From an uncultured Endomicrobiia bacterium (GTDB lineage Bacteria; Elusimicrobiota; Endomicrobiia; Endomicrobiales; Endomicrobiaceae), in contig CAJOOL010000029.1 in assembly GCA_905236115.1 (NCBI GenBank), forward strand, positions 1 through 5,107: a stretch of 5,107 nucleotides of DNA. Reading direction: 5' to 3'. Below the pieces are notes generated by a model, which was given only the letters and a program-made list of their open reading frames with translations, searched no databases and had not been told where the DNA came from. Both the position numbers and the translations under genes were made by a program. Positions 1-3,739 of the stretch are shown piece by piece; the first letter of the stretch is position 1; each line of letters opens with the position of its first letter.

Positions 1-101
1 ACTTCTCGCGATAAATTGCCCGGTATCCCTGCGAAGTTCCGCTTGAAGCGGTTCAACCGCCTCTTTATAGGCAAAATCTGCTTCGGGTTTTGCTCATTCA
101 T
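1..101 (-). CDS. Possible 5' end of a leftward gene, apparently frameshifted and cut by the window edge
   Basis: Reading leftward from an ATG at 101-99, one frame stays open to the edge (MNEQNPKQILPIKRRLNRFK...), but its product is implausibly rich in Arg and Asn. The frame one base over reads AKPEADFAYKEAVEPLQAEL and continues RRDTGQFIARS. Nearly half of its codons begin with G and its composition is that of a normal acidic protein, which is what real coding sequence looks like. That frame has no ATG, GTG or TTG start and is preceded directly by TGA. One extra A in the run of four A at about 86-89 would join the ATG to it and give MNEQKPEADFAYKEAVEPLQ. I therefore suspect a 1-base deletion, either a sequencing error or a decayed gene. 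There is no clear Shine-Dalgarno. No family is recognised. Local G+C is higher than in the flanking spacer, which also suggests coding. Confidence 0.35.
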   Translation of the reverse strand, partial: MNEQNPKQILPIKRRLNRFKRNFAGIPGNLSRE

Positions 102-118
102 AATTAATCAGTATTTTA

Positions 119-147
119 TTGACAATCAAAACAAAAAATATTAAAAT
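119..147 (+). promoter_or_regulatory. Sigma-70 promoter of the AbiEi-like gene
   Basis: A perfect -35 TTGACA (119-124) and a -10 TAAAAT (142-147) are separated by exactly 17 bases. Transcription should start near 153-155, giving a leader of about 42 nt before the ATG at 197. The spacing and match make this one of the clearest promoters in the window. Confidence 0.75.
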
Positions 148-148
148 A

Positions 149-187
149 GCCGTATCGGCAGAAAATATAATTTATTGCCGAAAAGGC
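149..187 (+). promoter_or_regulatory. Nested GC dyads between promoter and start codon (candidate operator or leader structure)
   Basis: Three inverted repeats share arms: GCCG/CGGC (149-152 with 156-159), CGGCA/TGCCG (156-160 with 176-180), and GCC/GGC (177-179 with 185-187). The middle one extends inward as AAAT/ATTT (163-166 with 170-173), making a 25-bp dyad. The last one places the only Shine-Dalgarno-like AAAAGG (181-186) in its loop and 3' arm. AbiEi antitoxins are known to repress their own promoters through inverted repeats, so an operator is the natural reading. Alternative RNA hairpins affecting ribosome access are also possible. The dyads are seen directly; the function is inferred. 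Confidence 0.4.
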
Positions 188-196
188 TTATATTAA

Positions 197-1003
197 ATGA
201 ACTCTATAGATAATATCATAAAATTATTTCCGAATAACAGTTTTTCCCGTGAAGATATTTTTTACTACACGAGAAATATGGATACTTCTTTTAAAAAAAC
301 TCAACTCAGGTATCTTATCGGGAAACTTTTGAAAAACAAACTCATCGTAAGAAACGGACATAACAGCTACATAAAAAACAATAAAAATAAAAAAGATTAC
401 ATAAATATTTATTCTTTTTTTTCAAAAGAAATAATATCCTTTATGAATAAAAATTTCCCGTTAGTTGATTATAGATTATGGGAACTTTTTTGTTTAAATG
501 ATTTTGTCAATCATCAAATATCAAAAAACAAAATATTTTTTGAAATAGAAAAAGACTGTTGCGAATTTATGTATAACGAAATGCCTGAAAAATTCAGAAG
601 AAAAATTTTATTAAATCCGACACCTGAGGAAGTAATGTTATACGGAGATGAAAAAAATATTATTATCACTAAATTAACTACGGAAACACCTAAAGGACAA
701 AAAAATTTTTACGGTTTATGTTTGGAAAAATTAATTGTAGATTTATTTTCAAATAAAATTTTGCAGAGTATATTATCAAAAGGTGATTATCCGGCAGCTG
801 TATCGGAAATGTTTAATAAGTATAATATAAATCAAAACAAGATGCTGAGATATGCCGCAAGAAAAAATAAAAAAAATGAAATATTAAAATTTTTGAAATA
901 TAAAACAAATATGGTAATTTTAAGAGATTTTTACTTAAACAAACTGATAAAACATAAAAACAACGGATTTATCAAAATAGTCAGCTTAAAAAATATTTAT
1001 TAG
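197..1003 (+). CDS. AbiEi-like (DUF6577-type) putative type IV antitoxin / winged-helix protein, orphan
   Basis: This is a 268-residue basic, Lys/Asn-rich cytoplasmic protein with no signal peptide or membrane segment. Residues 15-62 look like a winged helix: a helix REDIFYYTR, a recognition-type helix KKTQLRYLIGKLLKNKLI, then a wing ending HNSYIK. The rest resembles the AbiEi-like effector part, with DYRLWELFCLNDFVNH (91-106), an FFEIEKDCCEFMYNEM strand-helix (114-129) and LEKLIVDLF (176-184). From memory this is the DUF6577 group; no search was run. In known AbiE systems such a protein neutralises and represses with a nucleotidyltransferase toxin (AbiEii) encoded next to it. None is present here: the downstream gene is a convergent ATPase and the upstream side is cut. 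The start is set by the ATG after a weak AAAAGG (181-186, 10 bases away) and by the promoter at 119-147. It could instead be a solitary regulator. Confidence 0.6.
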   Translation: MNSIDNIIKLFPNNSFSREDIFYYTRNMDTSFKKTQLRYLIGKLLKNKLIVRNGHNSYIKNNKNKKDYINIYSFFSKEIISFMNKNFPLVDYRLWELFCLNDFVNHQISKNKIFFEIEKDCCEFMYNEMPEKFRRKILLNPTPEEVMLYGDEKNIIITKLTTETPKGQKNFYGLCLEKLIVDLFSNKILQSILSKGDYPAAVSEMFNKYNINQNKMLRYAARKNKKNEILKFLKYKTNMVILRDFYLNKLIKHKNNGFIKIVSLKNIY

Positions 1004-1012
1004 CCGAAATAT

Positions 1013-2356
1013 CTATTGACAACAAACCTCTCTCAGAAACCTTTTCAAAAGGAAAGTAAGAAAGTAAGGAAATGTATAAAATTTGCCGTTAAACCCGATA
1101 TTTTTATGACAGAATTTTATACCGTATTTTATGTCGGAATATTTTTGTTCTTCTATAAGATTATTTAAAGAGGTTGTTGAACCGTCATTTGCTTTTACTT
1201 CTATGGGAATTAAAGAATCTTTGTCTCTGACAAAAAAATCCATTTCCAGCGTTCCTTTTTCGTTCCTGTAAAAATATAAAGAATACCCCTCTTTTACCAG
1301 CATATCACCGACGATATTTTCGTATATTGCACCTTTATACGTGTTAAAATTTTTGTTTTGTCTTAAATCATCCTGTGCTTCGTCGTCAAGCGATGCAATG
1401 AGCAAACTTGTATCCCTAAAATATAATTTAAAACTGTCGGGATTGTAATTGCCTTTTATCGGCAGGTTTAATTGATTTAAACAATAGCAAATATTTATTA
1501 TGCCGGCATTGTTCAGCCAATCTATAACACCGATATACTCCCTGGACCTTGCACCTTTGGAAATTTGCGATATCTTGAATTTTTTGTTATCTTTGCCGAG
1601 AAAGACAGGTATTTTCCTGTATACATTTAATATTTTGCCTTTATCAAGTCCGCCGGCATATTTTGTTATATCTTCTTCATAGTCCAAAAGGATTTGTTTT
1701 TGCAGAGTTAAAATTCCGCTGTAATTTTTGTTCTTTATAAAAGTATTTACAATAGCAGGCATTCCGCCGACGGTCATATATTCGTTAAAAATTTCAAACA
1801 TCGTGTTCAGCTCTATTTTTGACAAAGAAACAACTTTTATCATTTTTTCAAACAGTTCTTCTATTTGGGAATTCTTATATCCTTTTGCCCACAAGAATTC
1901 TTCAAAATCCATAGAATACATTTCATAATCCTGTTTATATCCGACGCTGTTTGATTCTATTTCGTTATAATTTATTCCCATTAATGAGCCGGAACAGATA
2001 ACATCATATCTTGTGTCCTGTTTGAAAAATTTTAAACTTGTTGCACAGTTTATGCATTCTTGAATTTCGTCAAAAAATATCAATGTTTCATTCGGAACAA
2101 ATTCAAAATTAGGATTTTTAAAAGAAATATTTTTTATTATGGTATCAACTTCAAAACCGTTGTCAAAAATATCTTTATATTGTTTTTGAATAACAAAATT
2201 TATTTCTATTATATTTTTATAATTTTTGTTTGCAAAATTGCGGATAGATTCCGTCTTGCCGATTTGCCTTGCACCTTTAACAATTAAAGGCAGTCTGTCT
2301 GGATTTTGTTTCCATTGAATGAGAAAATCGTCTATTTTTCTTCTTAAAAGTTTCAT
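1013..2356 (-). CDS. AAA-family ATPase with C-terminal DUF4143 (COG1373-type)
   Basis: A full-length 447-residue protein of the AAA_14/DUF4143 family. Walker A is GARQIGKT (28-35), Walker B is LIFFDE (92-97), and a sensor-like CSGS follows (121-124). After MDFEEFLWAKG (149-159) comes the DUF4143 part: VGGMPAIVNTF (196-206), YEEDITKYAG (226-235), a winged-helix-like SKGARSREYIGVIDWLNNAG (267-285) and RDTSLL (314-319). The C-terminus has E346, an MDFF containing D373, and IPIEVKA (383-389, E386/K388), a pattern like PD-(D/E)XK nucleases. The family is widespread in gut bacteria and archaea, often in many copies, and its physiological role is poorly defined. The start ATG has only a weak CAGG-like Shine-Dalgarno. 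It converges with the AbiEi-like gene, and its promoter is overlapped by the 32-bp repeat array, implying tight control. Confidence 0.93.
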   Translation of the reverse strand: MKLLRRKIDDFLIQWKQNPDRLPLIVKGARQIGKTESIRNFANKNYKNIIEINFVIQKQYKDIFDNGFEVDTIIKNISFKNPNFEFVPNETLIFFDEIQECINCATSLKFFKQDTRYDVICSGSLMGINYNEIESNSVGYKQDYEMYSMDFEEFLWAKGYKNSQIEELFEKMIKVVSLSKIELNTMFEIFNEYMTVGGMPAIVNTFIKNKNYSGILTLQKQILLDYEEDITKYAGGLDKGKILNVYRKIPVFLGKDNKKFKISQISKGARSREYIGVIDWLNNAGIINICYCLNQLNLPIKGNYNPDSFKLYFRDTSLLIASLDDEAQDDLRQNKNFNTYKGAIYENIVGDMLVKEGYSLYFYRNEKGTLEMDFFVRDKDSLIPIEVKANDGSTTSLNNLIEEQKYSDIKYGIKFCHKNIGFNGKFYTFPYFLTFLLKRFLREVCCQ

Positions 2357-2445
2357 TTTTTTTGCCTGTTTTTGCAGATATTAAGGAAACGCCGAACTTC
2401 CATACGTCTACGCAGTTATGTACCAAAAAGCTGTGATTTTTAATA

Positions 2446-2474
2446 ATTATATCACAAAATTCCTTTAAAATCAA
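2446..2474 (-). promoter_or_regulatory. Extended -10 promoter of the DUF4143 ATPase gene
   Basis: On the minus strand, TTGATT (2474-2469), a 17-base spacer and a perfect TATAAT (2451-2446) form a promoter, with TG one base ahead of the -10 (extended -10). The start would be near 2439, leaving a leader of about 80 nt. The first 32-bp repeat core (2451-2463) sits inside the spacer and supplies the extended -10 TG. A protein bound there would contact or block RNA polymerase directly. Confidence 0.6.
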
Positions 2475-2623
2475 GGGCAAAAATCACGGAATTCCACTGT
2501 TTTTGATATAAAAAATCACAAAATTCCTGTATTTTTAAGGCAGAAAATCACAGAATTCCTGTGTTTTAGAAGCAAAAAATCATAAAATTCCTGAGTTTTT
2601 AGTTCATTTTTTCACGGTTTTCC
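2451..2623. repeat. Six-unit direct-repeat array, exact 32-bp period, core ATCACNNAATTCC
   Basis: Cores lie at 2451-2463, 2483-2495, 2515-2527, 2547-2559, 2579-2591 and 2611-2623, each exactly 32 bases after the last. The first five follow ATCA(C/T)NNAATTCC and the sixth is degraded (TTCACGGTTTTCC). The 19-base linkers are less conserved but share a TGTNTTTT start and a GCAAAAA-like end, so this is a tandem repeat with a hard core rather than a CRISPR. Unit 4 has the fullest dyad, CACAG-AATTC-CTGTG. An inverted half-unit, CTGTGATTTT, lies at 2431-2440 on the ATPase side, giving TGTGAT-N13-ATCACA. Thirty-two bases is about three helical turns, so the cores are phased on one face. The array begins inside the ATPase promoter and runs upstream of it. 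I read it as a multi-site operator; a replication-type iteron array or repeat RNA are alternatives. Confidence 0.85.
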
Positions 2624-2648
2624 TAAAGAAATAAAATACAATTATTTT

Positions 2649-2696
2649 GTCAGACTGTCCTGACTTGCCTCGGCCGGGTTCAGTTTCTTCCCCGGC
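2649..2696. promoter_or_regulatory. Two GC-rich dyads abutting the -35 of the RNA promoter
   Basis: GTCAG-N6-CTGAC (2649-2664) is followed by GCCGGG-N12-CCCGGC (2673-2696). The second ends on the base just before the -35 TTGTCA. Neither is followed by a T-run on either strand, so they are not ordinary terminators. They stand out in very AT-rich surroundings. Binding sites for a regulator of the 2697-2725 promoter are a reasonable inference. Confidence 0.4.
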
Positions 2697-2725
2697 TTGT
2701 CAAAAGCGGGATTTTATGGTATAAT
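2697..2725 (+). promoter_or_regulatory. Very strong sigma-70 promoter of the structured RNA
   Basis: The -35 TTGTCA (2697-2702, five of six), a 17-base spacer and a perfect TATAAT (2720-2725) with the extended -10 TG at 2717-2718 make this the best promoter in the window. Initiation is expected near 2731-2733. No open reading frame with a Shine-Dalgarno follows for almost 400 bases, as expected for an RNA gene or a long leader. Confidence 0.8.
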
Positions 2726-2731
2726 TTGTAT

Positions 2732-2970
2732 TGTAGTTAAAACTGAATAAAAATGTTTTTGGATGTCCGAAAGGACGGACTTTTGCGAAAGCAAGAGAAT
2801 CATCAGACCAAAAACAGATCGTTTTTAGAAACATATTAATTGGGCTGATCCCCCGGTTATTGTGTTTCGAGTGTTCTTGATCTATAGTCAATTTTTATAG
2901 ATTACAGAACCACGACTGTTTTATGGAATGTCTCTGATGATTCATGAAATAAGGCAGTCGTTAATTTTTT
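2732..2970 (+). ncRNA. Unrecognised structured RNA of about 240 nt, with pseudoknot and own terminator
   Basis: Hand folding gives a compact, nearly gap-free plan. Stem P1 GUUUUUGG/CCAAAAAC (2755-2762 with 2808-2815) encloses two GAAA-tetraloop hairpins. These are P2 GUCC/GGAC (2765-2776) and P3, seven pairs with one G-U (2780-2797). Next to P3 the strand GAAUCAUCAGA (2797-2807) leads straight into the 3' arm of P1. A small hairpin GUUU-UUAG-AAAC (2821-2832) and a possible GGG/CCC hairpin (2842-2852) follow. Then comes a 14-pair hairpin with a bulged C2905 (2873-2886 with 2896-2910). Last is a 13-pair hairpin (2912-2924 with 2949-2961) followed by U6 (2965-2970). The loop of that last hairpin contains UCUGAUGAUUC (2933-2943), the exact complement of 2797-2807, so the two ends can be tied by an 11-bp pseudoknot. 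Promoter and terminator bracket it as a free RNA. Being 5' of a pilin gene, it could instead be an attenuating leader. It matches no class I can name. Confidence 0.65.
2912..2970 (+). terminator. Intrinsic terminator of the structured RNA
   Basis: The stem ACGACUGUUUUAU pairs with AUAAGGCAGUCGU (2912-2924 with 2949-2961; 13 pairs, two of them G-U) and is followed by UAAUUUUUU, with six U at 2965-2970. The 24-nt loop is unusually long for a terminator. It carries the 11-base complement of an upstream part of the RNA, so termination could depend on, or compete with, that pairing. Confidence 0.6.
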
Positions 2971-3121
2971 ATCCAGAAAAAAAATTACTGCTGAAAATCA
3001 ATATTTCAAACTTTCCGAGAAACAATCCTTTTCAAGATTTTCCAAAAACAAAAAATTAAAGTTCTTTGAAAGCAGAGATTATTGTATAAAAAAATCTTTG
3101 CTGAAAAAAAAGGAGAAAATC
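2971..3121 (+). other. Leader region of the pilin gene: weak promoter and stem-loop
   Basis: This very A/T-rich stretch has no gene. A 10-pair inverted repeat, AGCAGAGATT/AATCTTTGCT (3071-3080 with 3093-3102, one G-U), has a 12-base loop containing the only -10-like hexamer, TATAAA (3085-3090). No good -35 lies 16-18 bases upstream; TTGAAA (3066-3071) is only 13 bases away. The pilin may therefore use a weak or alternative-sigma promoter, or be read through from the promoter at 2697-2725. A strong Shine-Dalgarno AAGGAG (3110-3115) lies 6 bases before the ATG at 3122. Confidence 0.4.
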
Positions 3122-3553
3122 ATGAACAAAAAAGTAAAAAGAAGATGTAAAGGTTTCACGCTGGTAGAGCTGGTAATCGTAATCGCAATTGTGATAATTT
3201 TGTCGGTGGTGAGTGTACCTATTTATAGGGGGTACGTAGACAAATCAAAAATGGCTGAATTTTATGCATTATGCGGAACAATCCTTTCCGCACAGAAAGC
3301 GTATTATTCCGAATATGGGAATTTCTTAAGTTTTATGAGAAGCGGTAATTGGACAAGTTTTGATCCTGTTTTAGGGATAGACGGCAGAAGTAATAAATAT
3401 TTTACTTGGTTTCAAGTAGGTGACAGTAGTGATTTAAAAACAGGTTTTCATGCTGATGTTAATATTCCTCATGAATTTGGAATAGAAAAAGATATGTTGA
3501 TATTGACTTATAACATAACAACCGGAGCTAAATATGTAAAAAAATGGTGGTAA
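3122..3553 (+). CDS. Type IV pilin-like protein (prepilin with class III signal)
   Basis: A 143-residue prepilin. The leader is MNKKVKRRCKG, with prepilin-peptidase cleavage expected between G11 and F12. It is followed by the canonical mature start FTLVELVIVIAIVIILSVVS with E16 as the essential Glu+5. The hydrophobic helix (12-34) continues as YRGYVDKSKMAEFYALCGTI, the usual amphipathic alpha-1. The mature protein of about 132 residues would be exported, processed and assembled into a type IV pilus or pseudopilus. The globular part has a single Cys (in YALCG), so the C-terminal disulfide loop of classic major pilins is absent; it ends in KKWW. The start is taken at ATG 3122, 6 bases after AAGGAG, rather than an in-frame TTG at 3098 that lies in a stem and has no ribosome site. 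No assembly genes are nearby, so it may be one of several dispersed pilin genes. Confidence 0.92.
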   Translation: MNKKVKRRCKGFTLVELVIVIAIVIILSVVSVPIYRGYVDKSKMAEFYALCGTILSAQKAYYSEYGNFLSFMRSGNWTSFDPVLGIDGRSNKYFTWFQVGDSSDLKTGFHADVNIPHEFGIEKDMLILTYNITTGAKYVKKWW

Positions 3554-3604
3554 TATTAAATTTTTATTGTTTACTATACAAAAAATCTTTTTTTATCAAA
3601 CAAC

Positions 3605-3689
3605 TTACCGGAAACAACTTTCTTTTCAGCGGGCTGAAAAAATTCTGCAAAAACTATTGTTTTTTCGGTCTGCTGAAAAAACTTGGTAA
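3605..3689. repeat. Twin palindromes within an enclosing inverted repeat
   Basis: In the gap after the pilin gene are TTTTCAGC-GG-GCTGAAAA (3623-3640) and a nine-pair stem with a TCTG loop (3660-3681), about 40 bases apart. They are related in sequence: both run TTTTC(A/G)G to GCTGAAAAAA. TTACC (3605-3609) pairs with GGTAA (3685-3689) around them. The T-run is on the 5' side and the A-run on the 3' side, the opposite of an intrinsic terminator on either strand. They may be a duplicated operator or a mobile palindromic element. No other gene was seen between 3554 and 3739. Confidence 0.5.
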
Positions 3690-3703
3690 AATTCTATAAA
3701 GTA

Positions 3704-3732
3704 TTGATTTATTATGCTTATAATTATAAAAT
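3704..3732 (+). promoter_or_regulatory. Promoter of the radical SAM gene, with very short or no leader
   Basis: TTGATT (3704-3709), 17 bases, then TAAAAT (3727-3732) would start transcription at about 3739-3740, on the ATG itself. An overlapping perfect TATAAT (3719-3724) lacks a properly spaced -35 but would leave a leader of only about 9 nt. Either way the message has almost no 5' untranslated region, which fits the missing Shine-Dalgarno. Confidence 0.45.
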
Positions 3733-3739
3733 ATCCGGT

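Noticed and set aside
988..1012. Terminator between the convergent genes
   Set aside because: An ATATTT/AAATAT inverted repeat next to a T-run (read leftward) is all A/T and only six pairs. It is too weak to claim in such AT-rich DNA.
2277..2480. Leftward 67-codon reading frame overlapping the start of the ATPase gene
   Set aside because: It spans the ATPase promoter and the first repeat core, and its product has no recognisable domain. It is best explained as chance in another frame.
2451..2623. CRISPR array
   Set aside because: The 13-base core is too short and the 19-base linkers resemble one another, so they are not independent spacers. No cas genes are in the window.
2431..2623. Type III toxin-antitoxin repeat RNA (ToxI-like)
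   Set aside because: Tandem repeats of similar period upstream of a gene fit superficially, but the gene is a DUF4143 ATPase rather than a ToxN-type RNase. The best minus-strand promoter lies at the gene-side end of the array, so most of the repeats would not be transcribed from it.
2700..2891. Leftward 63-codon reading frame opposite the structured RNA
   Set aside because: It is antisense to the RNA and its promoter and matches no known family. The RNA structure explains the sequence better.
2934..2952. Hammerhead ribozyme core (CUGAUGA followed by GAAA)
   Set aside because: Only UUCAU separates the two motifs, leaving no room for stem II, and no stem I/III arrangement with a cleavage site was found. 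The CUGAUGA is better explained by the 11-base pairing with 2797-2807.
2732..3121. c-di-GMP riboswitch controlling the pilin
   Set aside because: Such riboswitches do precede pilin genes, but the type I and type II signature sequences as I recall them were not found in the leader.
3098..3121. TTG start extending the pilin by eight residues
   Set aside because: It lies in the 3' arm of a stem and has no ribosome site. The ATG at 3122 follows AAGGAG at the ideal distance and gives a normal prepilin leader.
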